This document shows positions 29,031 through 37,629 of a DNA stretch of 64,000 bases, one piece after another. Numbering within the stretch: the stretch's first letter is position 1; each line of letters begins with the position of its first letter. Both the position numbers and the translations under genes were made by a program. The notes beneath the pieces were generated by a model that was not told where the DNA came from, made no database searches, and worked only from the letters and a program-made list of their open reading frames with translations. Location of the stretch: positions 1-64,000 of the forward strand of contig CAIJOB010000041.1 of assembly GCA_903822175.1 (NCBI GenBank), in the 5' to 3' direction. The stretch comes from an uncultured Alphaproteobacteria bacterium. Lineage in GTDB: Bacteria > Pseudomonadota > Alphaproteobacteria > Caulobacterales > Caulobacteraceae.

Positions 29031-31271
29031 CTACCGCGGCCTGAACCGCTTGCTCGCCGGGAAGCCTCTCGGCGACAGCTTCCCCGCCGCGGCGCGTTTG
29101 CCCAGCCACTCGCGCCAGTCGTCCCAGCTGTGGTTGCGGCCGCCGGAGTCGATCCAGGCGGCGCCGTCGGCCTCGGCGAAGGCGGTGGCGTCGCGCAGGC
29201 CGCCTTCCCGGTAGGTCTGGAGTTTGACGCCCTTGCCCCGGGGCATCTCGGGGAGTTCGGCGACGGGGAAGATCAGGATCTTGCCGTTGTCGCCGATGAC
29301 GGCGAGCTGGTCGGCGGTTCCTAAGAGCAGGCTGACCAGCGCGCCCTTAGGCCCGGGGTTCAGGACCTGTTTGCCGGCGCGGCGGAAGGCGATGGCCTCC
29401 TCCTCCGGCAGAATGAAGCCGTAGCCTTCCTTGCTGGCCAGGATGCGTTTGGCGCCGGGCTTGTGGACGAAGACGTCGACGATGCCGACGCGGTCGTCGA
29501 GGTCGATCATCAGGCGCAGCGGCTCGCCGTGGCCGCGCGCGCCCGGCAGCTTGTCGCAGGCCAGCGTGAAGAAGCGGCCGTCGGAGGCGAAGATCAGCAG
29601 CTTGTCGGTGGTCTCGGCCGGGACCAGGAACGAGAGCTTGTCGCCCTCCTTGAACTTCAGTTCCGAGGGGTCGTCCACCCGGCCCTTGGCGGCGCGGATC
29701 CAGCCACGGTCGCTGAGGATCACGGTGATCGGCTCGCGCACGATCATCGCCTCGATGGCGGCTTCGGCGTCGACCTCCGGGGCGTCGGCGAAGATCGAGC
29801 GCCGCGCGTTCAGCTTGTCGCCGAGCGCGGCTTTGACGTCGCGCAGGCCCTGCCCCACCAGCTTCCACTGGGCGCGGTCGTCGGCCAGCATGCCGACGAT
29901 GCCGTCGCGTTCCTCGGCGAGGTCGGCGTGCTCGCGGCGCAGCTCCATCTCCTCCAGCCGGGCGAGCTGGCGCAGGCGGGTGTTGAGGATCGCCTCGGCC
30001 TGGATCTCCGTCAGGTCGAAGGCCTCGATGAGGCGGGCCTTGGGGTCCTCCTCATAGCGGACGATGCGGATCACCTCGTCGAGGTTGAGGTAGGCCGTGA
30101 TCAGGCCGTCGAGGATGTGCAGCCGCGCCTCGATCTTCGCCAGGCGGTGGCGGGCGCGGCGGACCAGCACCTCGCGGCGGTGGTCGAGGAAGGCCTGCAG
30201 GACGGATTTCAGGCCCATGACGCCGGGCGTGCCGCGGGCGTCCAGGACGTTGAGATTGACGCTGAAGCGGTTCTCCAGGTCGGAGAGCTTGAACAGGCTC
30301 TCCATCAGGACCTCGGCCTCGACATTGCGCGACTTGGGTTCGAGGACCAGGCGGACGTCCTCGGCGCTCTCGTCGCGGACGTCGCCCAGCAGGGGGACGC
30401 GCTTGGCCTCGATCAGTTCGGCCAGCTGTTCGACCAGGTCGGCCTTCTTCACCTGATAGGGCACCTGGGTGACGACGATCTGGTAGGTCCCGTTGCCCAG
30501 CATCTCCTTGGTCCAGAGCGCGCGCAGGCGCACGCCGCCGCGGCCGGTCTCGTAGGTTTCCAGCAGGGACGTGTGCGGCTCGACGATGACGCCGCCGGTC
30601 GGGAAGTCGGGGCCTTTGACGTGCTCCATCAGCTCGGCGGTGGTGGCGCTGGGCTTGGCGAGCAGCGCCAGACAGGCGTCGATCAGCTCGGCGGCGTTGT
30701 GCGGCGGGATCGAGGTCGCCATGCCGACGGCGATGCCGGTCGAGCCGTTGGCCAGCAGGTTGGGGAAGCCGGTGGGCAGCACGACCGGCTCTTCGTCCTG
30801 ACCGTCGTAGGTCGGCTTGAAGTCGACGGCGTCCTCGTCGATGCCGTCGAGCAGCAGGGTGGCGGCCTGCGTCAGCTTGGCCTCGGTGTAGCGCATGGCG
30901 GCGGGGTTATCGCCGTCGATGTTGCCGAAGTTCCCCTGCCCGTCGACCAGCGGATAGCGCTGGGCGAAGTCCTGGGCCATGCGGACCAGCGTGTCGTAGA
31001 TCGACTGGTCGCCGTGCGGGTGATAGCCGCCCATCACCTCGCCCACCACCTTGGCGCATTTGCGCGCCGAGGCGTCGGGGTTCAGCCGCATCTCGCGCAT
31101 GGCGTAGAGCACGCGGCGTTGCACGGGCTTCAACCCATCGCGGACGTCGGGCAGCGCCCGGTCGGTGATGACGCTGAGCGCATAGGCCAGGTACCGCCGG
31201 CTGAGCGCCTCGGAAAGCGGCTCGTCGATGATGCGGTCAGATGTCGGGGGCGTGAGGGTGGTGTCGGTCAT
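29031..31271 (-). CDS. parC: DNA topoisomerase IV subunit A
   Basis: Type IIA topoisomerase subunit (746 residues) that with ParE decatenates daughter chromosomes. The N-terminal breakage-reunion domain has [33 protein letters not shown], the QRDR-equivalent stretch [20 protein letters not shown] and the catalytic tyrosine in [11 protein letters not shown]. In the QRDR the serine position of E. coli ParC is Gln and the acidic position is Asp. The C-terminal pinwheel domain follows from about residue 490. It is the left edge of the conserved recO-parC neighbourhood. Confidence 0.96.
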   Translation of the reverse strand: MTDTTLTPPTSDRIIDEPLSEALSRRYLAYALSVITDRALPDVRDGLKPVQRRVLYAMREMRLNPDASARKCAKVVGEVMGGYHPHGDQSIYDTLVRMAQDFAQRYPLVDGQGNFGNIDGDNPAAMRYTEAKLTQAATLLLDGIDEDAVDFKPTYDGQDEEPVVLPTGFPNLLANGSTGIAVGMATSIPPHNAAELIDACLALLAKPSATTAELMEHVKGPDFPTGGVIVEPHTSLLETYETGRGGVRLRALWTKEMLGNGTYQIVVTQVPYQVKKADLVEQLAELIEAKRVPLLGDVRDESAEDVRLVLEPKSRNVEAEVLMESLFKLSDLENRFSVNLNVLDARGTPGVMGLKSVLQAFLDHRREVLVRRARHRLAKIEARLHILDGLITAYLNLDEVIRIVRYEEDPKARLIEAFDLTEIQAEAILNTRLRQLARLEEMELRREHADLAEERDGIVGMLADDRAQWKLVGQGLRDVKAALGDKLNARRSIFADAPEVDAEAAIEAMIVREPITVILSDRGWIRAAKGRVDDPSELKFKEGDKLSFLVPAETTDKLLIFASDGRFFTLACDKLPGARGHGEPLRLMIDLDDRVGIVDVFVHKPGAKRILASKEGYGFILPEEEAIAFRRAGKQVLNPGPKGALVSLLLGTADQLAVIGDNGKILIFPVAELPEMPRGKGVKLQTYREGGLRDATAFAEADGAAWIDSGGRNHSWDDWREWLGKRAAAGKLSPRGFPASKRFRPR

Positions 31272-31362
31272 GGGAGAATCACAGAGTCAGGCGCCACTGA
31301 CTGATAATCCCATGCCGCCGCGCCGTCCCGCGACCTAGCGCGCACATCCCCAACTTTCCGAT

Positions 31363-31485
31363 CGTCATGGCCCGGCTTGTCCGGGCCACCCATGATCTCC
31401 GTGATGAAGGGCGCGCGCCGCGGCGCCGCAGCCTTTCCAGCGCCGCGGAGATCATGGGTCCCCCGGACAAGCCGGGGGATGACGA
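31363..31485. repeat. Alphaproteobacterial-type palindromic repeat
   Basis: The 38-base arms starting CGTCATGGCCCGGCTTGTCC (31363) and GGAGATCATGGGTCCCCCGG (31448) form a near-perfect inverted repeat around a 47-base centre that itself contains short dyads (CGCGCGCCGCGGCGCC). The arm text (GTCATGG/CCCGGCTTGTCCGGG/CCACCCATGATCTCC) is the familiar extragenic palindrome scattered in many alphaproteobacterial genomes. It fills the gap between parC and the convergent-side PEP-CTERM gene. Confidence 0.85.
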
Positions 31486-31490
31486 GCATT

Positions 31491-32213
31491 TTAGATGGGT
31501 TGGAGGTGTGGCGCACGCCGCCTCAGCGCCGCCCCGGTCAGTCCGAAGCCGGCGATCATCAGGGCCCAGGCGGCGGGCTCCGGGACGCCGGTCGTGGCGT
31601 CGCGCAGGCCGTCCTCGTCGACCCAGTTGACGGTGAGCGTGCCCAGCGGAGCGCTGAAGATGGAGATCCCCGTGACGAAGGCCTGCCCGGCGGCGAAGGT
31701 CGGACAGCCGATGTAGGCCCCACCCTGAACGGTGGTGCACGACTGGTGGAAATTGACGTTGTTCGTGCCGAAGCCGCCGTAGTTGTAGTAGCCGAAGAGG
31801 CCGGCGGCGGTGACGTCGCTGACCGCGGCGAAGATGATGTCGCCCAGGTTGCCGCTGCGGGCGAAGTTCAGGACGTTGAAGTTTCCCGTCCCCGGATCGG
31901 CCCAGGCGACGGAGTTGTAGCTGGAGAAGGCGTGCGCGGCGTCGGCCGGGTCGAAACCGGCGAAGCCGCTGGGCTGTTCCCCGATCCGCCAGCTGTTGGA
32001 CTGGGTCGACGGATAGATGTCGGCGTAGAACTGGTTGGGATCATAGTTGTCGTAGGTCGGCAGATTGCTGGTGACCTGCAGACCCGTGGTCGTCTCGGTC
32101 AAGGTCAGGAAGTAGCTGGGCAGGGTGTCAGCGTGGGCGGCGCCGGCCAGGGCGAGCGCCCCGACGGCGCAGGCCAGGCCCGCGCCACGCGCGGCGGTTG
32201 AGCGTCGAAACAT
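31491..32213 (-). CDS. PEP-CTERM sorting domain-containing protein
   Basis: Exported 240-residue protein with signal peptide (GAGLACAVGALALAGAAHA), a beta-rich body with aromatic/Asn repeats (YNYGGFGTNNVNF) and two cysteine-containing loops, and the C-terminal sorting signal VPEPAAWALMIAGFG followed by a hydrophobic stretch and RRR. This is the PEPxxWA subtype processed by exosortase and tied to exopolysaccharide-associated surface proteins. No exosortase gene is in the window. The binding or structural role of the body is unknown. Confidence 0.88.
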   Translation of the reverse strand: MFRRSTAARGAGLACAVGALALAGAAHADTLPSYFLTLTETTTGLQVTSNLPTYDNYDPNQFYADIYPSTQSNSWRIGEQPSGFAGFDPADAAHAFSSYNSVAWADPGTGNFNVLNFARSGNLGDIIFAAVSDVTAAGLFGYYNYGGFGTNNVNFHQSCTTVQGGAYIGCPTFAAGQAFVTGISIFSAPLGTLTVNWVDEDGLRDATTGVPEPAAWALMIAGFGLTGAALRRRAPHLQPI

Positions 32214-32370
32214 GGGAATTCACTCTCCGGCAGGGCCGGCGCCCCCAATGGGCTCGAACCTGAAGCCCTAAGAGTGACGCGGCGGCAGAGGCCTCCGCAT
32301 CTCCCATTTGGGATAAGGAATCCGCCGGGTTTTCGCGCGAGCGGCGAGTGCCGACGCCCTTGACTCATGC

Positions 32371-32412
32371 GTTTACCGATGTAATCGATAGGCAACGATT
32401 ACGGGTGTAAAC
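32371..32412. promoter_or_regulatory. Nested palindromic operator of the blaI-like gene
   Basis: Two dyads share one axis (32391.5): outer GTTTAC (32371-32376) / GTAAAC (32407-32412) and inner GTAATCG (32381-32387) / CGATTAC (32396-32402), separated symmetrically by four bases. TTGACT at 32360-32365 could be a -35 and TAATCG at 32382-32387 an overlapping -10. The dyad ends one base before the ATG, as expected for an autorepressed BlaI/MecI-type gene. Confidence 0.7.
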
Positions 32413-32775
32413 ATGAAGATCAGCACGGCGGAGAGCGTGGTCATGGAGGCGCTGTGGGCCAGGAGCCCGCAGGCCGCCGAGGAAATCGCCGCCGAGGTGG
32501 CCGCCCCTCAGGGCTGGACCGAGGCCACCGTGAAGACCCTGATCAACCGGCTTTTGAACAAGGGGGCTGTCGAGGCCGAACGCGACGGCCGCCGCTATCT
32601 CTACAGGCCGGCGGTGGCCCGGGCGGCCTGGGTCGGCGCCGAAAGCCAGGGTCTTCTCGACAGGCTGTTCGATGGTCGACTGGCGCCGCTGGTCAGCCAC
32701 TTCTCGCAGACCGGCGCGCTGACCCCGCAGGACATCGCCGAGCTGAAGAAGCTGATCGAGGGGTTCGAGCCATGA
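32413..32775 (+). CDS. BlaI/MecI/CopY family transcriptional repressor
   Basis: A 120-residue winged-helix repressor: ISTAESVVMEALWARSPQAAEEIA, the recognition-helix stretch WTEATVKTLINRLLNKGAV and the wing DGRRYLYRPAV are all typical, with a C-terminal dimerisation helix. It should bind the palindrome directly upstream and be inactivated by cleavage after signalling from the adjacent M56 protein, whose ATG overlaps its TGA (ATGA, 32772-32775). No obvious Shine-Dalgarno precedes the start, so the transcript could be near-leaderless. No beta-lactamase gene sits beside the pair. Confidence 0.92.
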   Translation: MKISTAESVVMEALWARSPQAAEEIAAEVAAPQGWTEATVKTLINRLLNKGAVEAERDGRRYLYRPAVARAAWVGAESQGLLDRLFDGRLAPLVSHFSQTGALTPQDIAELKKLIEGFEP

Positions 32776-34625
32776 TCGCGGCCATCCTCTCAGGCCTGCT
32801 GCAGGCCAACCTGGCGGCGGGCGCGGCGGTCCTGCTGGTGCTGGCGGCGCGGCGGATCGTGCGGGCGTGGTTCGGCGCGCGGGCGGCCTACGCCCTATGG
32901 CTGGCCCCACTGGCTGCCGCCGCGGCGGTGCTGCTGCCGCATCCCCAGATCGCCACCCCGATCGGCCCGATCGTCGCCCGCGCCGAGACCGCGGCCTCCA
33001 GCATGGCCGAAGCCTTCACCGTCGAGGCGCCGGCGGCGGCCGCGCAGGCGAACACGCCCGACGCAGCCACCCTCACCTTTGGCCTCTGGCTGGCCGGCGC
33101 CCTGGCGGCGGCGGCGCTGGTGGCCTGGCGCCAGAGCCGGTTCACCCGCGCCATGGGCCGGCTGACCGCGTCGGACACGCCCCGGCTGTTCTGGGCCCAG
33201 AGTTCGGGCGTTGGCCCCGCGGTGGTCGGCGTCTTCCGGCCGCGCATCGTCGCGCCCGCCGACTTCGAGGCCCGCTTCGCGCCGGCCGAGCGCGCCCTGA
33301 TCCTGGCCCACGAGCACGTGCACCTGGCGAGCGGCGACGCCGGCATCAATGCGCTGGCCTGCGCGCTTTCGTGCCTGAGCTGGTTCAATCCGCTCGTCCA
33401 CCTGGGCGCGCGGGCGCTGCGCATCGACCAGGAGCTGGCCTGCGACGCCGCCGTGGTCGGGGCCTTCCCGCAAGCCCGGCGCGCCTATGCCGAACTGCTG
33501 CTCAAGACCCAGATCGCCACCCAGCCCCTGCCGCTCGGCTGCCACTGGCCGGCCGGCGCGGAGCACCCCCTGAAGGAGAGGATCGCCATGCTGAAGTCTC
33601 CCCTGCCCGCCAGCGCCATGCGCGCCATCGGCCTCGCCGTGGCCGCCGGGCTCACGCTCGGTGTCGGCGGCCTCGCCTGGGCCGCCCAGCCCAGCCACCT
33701 GGAGCCGGCCCAGGCCGACAAGCTGGTGAAGCCGGGCGAGGCCATCCTGTGCAAGCCCGACGCCAACCGCGAGCTGCACAACTGCGAGATCAAGGGCTCG
33801 CCGTTCGCCTCGATCGCCACCGCCGCCGATGTGCAGCGCGAGTGGCCGACGCAAGCGAAGAAGGCCGGCCTGACCGGCTGGGTGATGCTGCAGTGCGCGC
33901 CGAACCTCAGCGTCGGGCGGTTCGAGGGCTGCAGGGGCTACCACTACGGCGGCGCGGCCGAGCGGCCTGATCTGCAGGCCGCGTTCGAGCAGGCCGCGGT
34001 GCGGGTGATCTCAGTGATCCGGCTGAAGACCAAGCTCACGGCGCACGACGACGTCCTGCCGCCGGCCGGCCTTTACACCATCGAGTTCAACGACCATCCG
34101 CGCATGCCCGGCGACCTGCCTTCCGGCCCGCCGGTCACCCACCACTTCCCGGACTTCCTCCCCGTCGTGCCGACCGAGGCGAAGGCGCCGCTGGCCAAGG
34201 TATCGCAGGCGGCGCCCCCGGCCCGACACATCCTGGCTGCCTACCAGCCGACGGCCGAAGGCGGCGTCGCGCCCGTCGCTTTCCACTCGGCCTGGCTCCA
34301 GAAGCCGACGGGCGAGGACATGGCCCGGTTCTATCCAGCCGAGGCCCTGGCCAAGGGGCTGACCGGCGATGTCGTCATGTCCTGCAGAGTAGGTGCTGAC
34401 GGACGGCTGAGCGGCTGTGCGATCGTTCGCGCTGAGGTCTCGGGCGACAACGGCGCGGCGCCGGCGCCCGATCCCGGCTTCGGCGCGGCCAGCCTGGAGC
34501 TCGCCAAACTGTTCCAGATGGAGCCAACAAACGCTCAGGGCTTCCCGACCAACGGCGTGGAAATTCGCATCCCGATCCGCTTTGCCTTGCCGCGGGGCTT
34601 CCAGCCTGCCGCGTCGCCTTCGTAG
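32772..34625 (+). CDS. BlaR1-like M56 metallopeptidase with TonB-like C-terminal domains
   Basis: A 617-residue membrane sensor-protease. N-terminal helices ([51 protein letters not shown]) bracket the gluzincin domain with H180-E-x-x-H184 in LILAHEHVHLASGD and the downstream glutamate near RIDQELACDA (E221). A further membrane helix (IGLAVAAGLTLGVGGLAWA) leads to a periplasmic part that has two TonB C-terminal-like units instead of a penicillin-binding sensor: a degenerate one (GLTGWVMLQCAP) and a better one (GLTGDVVMSCRVGADGRLSGC). It should cleave the partner BlaI repressor. Signal unknown. Confidence 0.88.
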   Translation: MIAAILSGLLQANLAAGAAVLLVLAARRIVRAWFGARAAYALWLAPLAAAAAVLLPHPQIATPIGPIVARAETAASSMAEAFTVEAPAAAAQANTPDAATLTFGLWLAGALAAAALVAWRQSRFTRAMGRLTASDTPRLFWAQSSGVGPAVVGVFRPRIVAPADFEARFAPAERALILAHEHVHLASGDAGINALACALSCLSWFNPLVHLGARALRIDQELACDAAVVGAFPQARRAYAELLLKTQIATQPLPLGCHWPAGAEHPLKERIAMLKSPLPASAMRAIGLAVAAGLTLGVGGLAWAAQPSHLEPAQADKLVKPGEAILCKPDANRELHNCEIKGSPFASIATAADVQREWPTQAKKAGLTGWVMLQCAPNLSVGRFEGCRGYHYGGAAERPDLQAAFEQAAVRVISVIRLKTKLTAHDDVLPPAGLYTIEFNDHPRMPGDLPSGPPVTHHFPDFLPVVPTEAKAPLAKVSQAAPPARHILAAYQPTAEGGVAPVAFHSAWLQKPTGEDMARFYPAEALAKGLTGDVVMSCRVGADGRLSGCAIVRAEVSGDNGAAPAPDPGFGAASLELAKLFQMEPTNAQGFPTNGVEIRIPIRFALPRGFQPAASPS

Positions 34626-34630
34626 CCGCC

Positions 34631-35188
34631 ATGATCCAGGCCGACACCCCGCCCGCAGCGCCGCCCGCAGCGCCCGCCGAGATCGTGGTCGCGCGCAGCG
34701 AGCACACCACGACCGCCGCCAGCCTCGACCTGCCGCTCACCCTGGTGAAGGCCGGACGGCGTGAGGAGATGACGGTGCGGCGCGTGCTGTTTGTGAACGC
34801 CGTGGTGACCCAGGTGCAGCCGGCGGGCGGCGGCGCCGACAGCTATCGCTGGAAGCTCGCGGGCTTCCTGGAACGGGAATACTGCGTCAACTCCCTGACC
34901 GGCGCGCTGGCCTGCACCCAGCCGGAGATCGCGCCGCTGCCGGACAAGGCCGAGGGCCAGGGGCCGCTGACCGCGCCGGGCGACTTCCGTCTGGCGGTGC
35001 TGGCCGAGGCCAACCTCACGAGCACGCTGGCGGCCCGGTCCGACGAGATCTTCGCCGCCGACCGGCTGGCGGCGGTCGACCCGTTCCTCAAGGCGGCGGG
35101 CGTGAGCGTCCCTAAAGCCGTCCCGCCTCGCTCAGCCGGTCGACCAGCCAGAGGCGCGCCGGCGGCAAAGGGCGGTTTACGGGATTAA
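34631..35188 (+). CDS. Hypothetical protein downstream of the M56 gene
   Basis: Not recognised. A 185-residue frame starting MIQADTPPAAPPAAPAEIVV, five bases after the M56 stop. The central section (VRRVLFVNAVVTQVQPAGGG, YRWKLAGFLEREYCVNSLTGALACTQPEI) has alternating hydrophobic beta-strand character and two cysteines; no signal peptide is seen. Its last 77 bases overlap the convergent recO gene, so either this tail or the whole frame could be shorter than drawn. Probably the third gene of the blaI-M56 operon. Confidence 0.6.
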   Translation: MIQADTPPAAPPAAPAEIVVARSEHTTTAASLDLPLTLVKAGRREEMTVRRVLFVNAVVTQVQPAGGGADSYRWKLAGFLEREYCVNSLTGALACTQPEIAPLPDKAEGQGPLTAPGDFRLAVLAEANLTSTLAARSDEIFAADRLAAVDPFLKAAGVSVPKAVPPRSAGRPARGAPAAKGGLRD

Positions 35189-35843
35189 AGATGAACTGCT
35201 CGAGGAAGTGGGCGGTCAGGCTGAGGCCAGCGCCGACGTCGCCCGCCTCCAGCCGCGACTGGCTGGAGAGCAGGAAGGGCGGGAGCGTCAGCATCCGGTC
35301 CTTGTACGGCTCGCCGGCGGCGCGGGAGACGGCGCGGCCGGTCTTGGGGCTGACGTAGACCAGGTCGTCGGTGACGCCGGTGGCGGCGCACTTGGAGAGG
35401 TCGAGGCCAAAGCCCAGCTCCTGCAAGAGGCCCGCCTCGAAGCGCACGAAGACCGCGGGCCAGTAGTCGGTGGCGGCGAGCGCGGCGGCGAGCGCCTCGA
35501 AGGCCAGATAGGCGCCGGGATGCGGCTCACGCTCCGGAAGCGCGCCGGCGGCCACCGCGGCGGCGGCGGAGAGGCCGGCCAGGGCCAGGGCGTCGTCGAA
35601 CAGCGCCGAGGGCCCCTCGCCCACCGGCTCTAAGGCTGCGGCGCCCAGCTGGTCGGAGACGCGCGCACGGTAGCGGACTAGCACCTGAGCGCCAGCCTGC
35701 AGAAACGGCTTCATCTTGCGCGACGCCCCGCCCGCCACGTGGGCGGCGTACTTGCCGTGACTGGCGGTCAGCAGCTCGACGATCGCGCCAGATTCCCCAA
35801 ACGCGCGGGCCGAAAGCACGAAGGCGTCGTCTTCAAATTCCAT
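35112..35843 (-). CDS. recO: DNA repair protein RecO
   Basis: RecFOR recombination mediator of 243 residues. An OB-fold N-terminus (FEDDAFVLSARAFGESGAIVELLTASHGKYAAHVAGG) precedes a helical domain, and ALPEREPHPGAY/ LLQELGFGLDLSKCAATG matches the family's Zn-region spacing, although only one of the usual cysteines is retained (DLSKCAATGVTDDLVYVSP). ATG 35843 gives the normal length. In related genomes recO follows era directly; here a VanZ-like gene and a micro-ORF on the other strand intervene. Confidence 0.92.
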   Translation of the reverse strand: MEFEDDAFVLSARAFGESGAIVELLTASHGKYAAHVAGGASRKMKPFLQAGAQVLVRYRARVSDQLGAAALEPVGEGPSALFDDALALAGLSAAAAVAAGALPEREPHPGAYLAFEALAAALAATDYWPAVFVRFEAGLLQELGFGLDLSKCAATGVTDDLVYVSPKTGRAVSRAAGEPYKDRMLTLPPFLLSSQSRLEAGDVGAGLSLTAHFLEQFIFNPVNRPLPPARLWLVDRLSEAGRL

Positions 35844-35953
35844 CGCCTCGCTACTAGCACAGGTTCTCTCCTCCCCCGTTGCGGCGGCAACGCCGGGTTT
35901 GACGCGGTGGTCGGCGCGCGACACCTTGCCCGAGCGCTTGAGGAGACGGTGGC

Positions 35954-36106
35954 ATTCTCGACCATATTTCGCTGAGCGACCCGCTGACCTGGGTCGTGGT
36001 GTTGCTGGCCTCGTTGCTGATCGCCGGCCTGCGCTTTCTGATCCGTGGCCGCGGCGCACCGCCCGCGCCGCCGGCGTCGGATGAGGACCCACCCGGCCAG
36101 GGTTAA
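35954..36106 (+). CDS. Possible 50-residue membrane protein with ATT start
   Basis: A short frame that would start ILDHISLSDPLTWVVVLLAS, contain one transmembrane helix (WVVVLLASLLIAGLRFLI) and end in a Pro-rich acidic tail before TAA 36104-36106. No ATG, GTG or TTG is available before the helix; ATT at 35954 has GAGGAG eight bases upstream. The hydrophobic, well-formed helix and codon pattern argue for coding, but ATT starts are rare and this remains tentative. It lies between recO (divergent) and the VanZ-like gene. Confidence 0.4.
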   Translation: MLDHISLSDPLTWVVVLLASLLIAGLRFLIRGRGAPPAPPASDEDPPGQG

Positions 36107-36182
36107 AATCCGCACGGATCGGAACCGGGTCTTAAGCTCTGCTGGGCAAGGGTCGGGTGAGACAGCACAGGCAGAACAGCCG

Positions 36183-36629
36183 ATGACCGCCAACACACCG
36201 CAGGCCGGGCGAGACCGCCGCCGCGCGAGACCTTCCAAGACGGTCATCGCCGCCGCCGCGCTTGGCGTGGCCGCGATCGTGTTCGTAACGCTCTGCCCGA
36301 TCGGGCTCCGGCCGCATCTCGCCGGCGCCAACCTCGAGCGCCTGGCGGCCTATGCGCTGCTGGGGACGCTGGTCTCGCGCGCGGCGGGGCGCAGTGCGCT
36401 CGGCGCGACGATGGCGATGATGGTCCTGGCCTTCGGGCTGGAGGCCGCGCAGCGGTTCGCCCCGGGCCGTCACGCACATCTGGCCGACGCGGTGATCAAG
36501 GCGTTCGGCGGCGTGTCCGGCGTCGCCGCCTATCAGCTGTTCTTCCCGCTGCGCCGGGCGCTCATTCGCCTCTCAGTCGCCAGCGACCCAGCCTGGGCCC
36601 TGGCCCCGGTCTATGTGACCAGCCGCTGA
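36183..36629 (+). CDS. VanZ-like family membrane protein
   Basis: A 148-residue protein with predicted helices at TVIAAAALGVAAIVFVTLCPIGLRP and further on, then LERLAAYALLGTLVS, and the C-terminal signature FGLEAAQRFAPGRHAHLADAVIKAFGG, which matches the E-x-x-Q-x-F-x-P-x-R-x-x-x-x-D-x-x-x-N/K-x-x-G pattern of VanZ-like proteins. Role outside glycopeptide resistance is undefined. It is on the plus strand, inserted between era and recO, which otherwise form a conserved minus-strand run. Confidence 0.8.
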   Translation: MTANTPQAGRDRRRARPSKTVIAAAALGVAAIVFVTLCPIGLRPHLAGANLERLAAYALLGTLVSRAAGRSALGATMAMMVLAFGLEAAQRFAPGRHAHLADAVIKAFGGVSGVAAYQLFFPLRRALIRLSVASDPAWALAPVYVTSR

Positions 36630-36639
36630 GCGCTCGCGC

Positions 36640-37629
36640 CTAGGCGTCGAAATCCAAACCGACGTCGCCGTAGAATTCGCGTTTGTCAGCCCAGCGTTCG
36701 TCGACCTTCACGTGGATGAACAGGTGGACCGGGCGGTCGAGGAGTTCGCAGAGTTCCTCACGCGCCTTCTGGCCGATCCACTTCAGGGTCTGGCCGCCCT
36801 TCCCCAGGATGATCGGGCGCTGGCTTTCCCGTTCGACATAGATGGTCTGCTCGATGCGGGCCGAGCCGTCCTTGCGCTCCTCGAAGGCGGTGGTCTCGAC
36901 GGCGGCGGCGTAGGGCAGCTCCTCGTGGACCCGCAGGTAGAGCTTTTCGCGGGTGATCTCGGCGGCCAGCAGGCGGGCGGGAATGTCAGCGGTCTGTTCG
37001 GCCGGATAGAACCAGGGGCCGTCCTTCATCAGCTCAGCGAGCCGCTTTAGGAGGTCGTCGACGCCATTGCCGTCGGCGGCGGAGATCATGAAGACCTCGC
37101 TGTAGACTCCGCTATCGAAAAGCCTTTTCGACAGCGCCAGCAAGGTCTCACGCTTCATGCCGTCGATCTTATTGAGCGCCAGGATGGCGGTCTTGCCGGC
37201 GGCTTTCAGGCCCTCGACAATGGTTTCGACGTCGATAGCGGCCTTACGATCAGCGGCCTTGCCGCCCGGCCCTTCGGCGGCCAGTTCGGCCTGACTGTCG
37301 ACCAGGTGGACGATGACGTCGGCGTCCTGGGCTCCGCCCCAGGCGGCGCGGATCATGGCTCGATCGAGCCGGCGGCGCGGCTGGAAGATTCCGGGGGTGT
37401 CGACCAGCACGATCTGCGCGTTCCCCGCCATGGCGACGCCGCGCACCGGAAAGCGCGTCGTCTGCACCTTCTGCGTGACGATGGAGACCTTGGCGCCAAC
37501 CAGACGGTTGGTGAGCGTCGACTTCCCAGCGTTGGGGGCGCCGATGATGGCGGCGAAGCCGGCCTTGGTCCCAGGGTCGGGGGTCCCAAGGTCGGGGGTC
37601 CCAGGGCCGGGCGTCATATCGGAGGTCAT
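36640..37629 (-). CDS. era: GTPase Era
   Basis: Essential ribosome-assembly GTPase (30S maturation, 16S 3' end). Motifs: G1 IIGAPNAGKSTL, G2 region QTTRFPVRG, G3 VDTPGIF, G4 LNKID, then the C-terminal KH domain with IVERESQRPIILGKGGQTLKWIG-like text (ILGKGGQTLKWIGQKAR). The N-terminus carries a short repetitive extension (TPGPGTPDLGTPDPGT) from a duplicated DNA unit. Its ATG overlaps the rnc TGA (ATGA, 37626-37629), so translation is coupled to rnc. Confidence 0.96.
   Translation of the reverse strand: MTSDMTPGPGTPDLGTPDPGTKAGFAAIIGAPNAGKSTLTNRLVGAKVSIVTQKVQTTRFPVRGVAMAGNAQIVLVDTPGIFQPRRRLDRAMIRAAWGGAQDADVIVHLVDSQAELAAEGPGGKAADRKAAIDVETIVEGLKAAGKTAILALNKIDGMKRETLLALSKRLFDSGVYSEVFMISAADGNGVDDLLKRLAELMKDGPWFYPAEQTADIPARLLAAEITREKLYLRVHEELPYAAAVETTAFEERKDGSARIEQTIYVERESQRPIILGKGGQTLKWIGQKAREELCELLDRPVHLFIHVKVDERWADKREFYGDVGLDFDA

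Noticed and set aside
37560..37615. Short direct repeats (GGTCGGGGGTCCCA) at the start of era
   Set aside because: In-frame duplication producing a harmless TPDPGT-rich N-terminal extension; noted in the gene entry and not considered a separate element.
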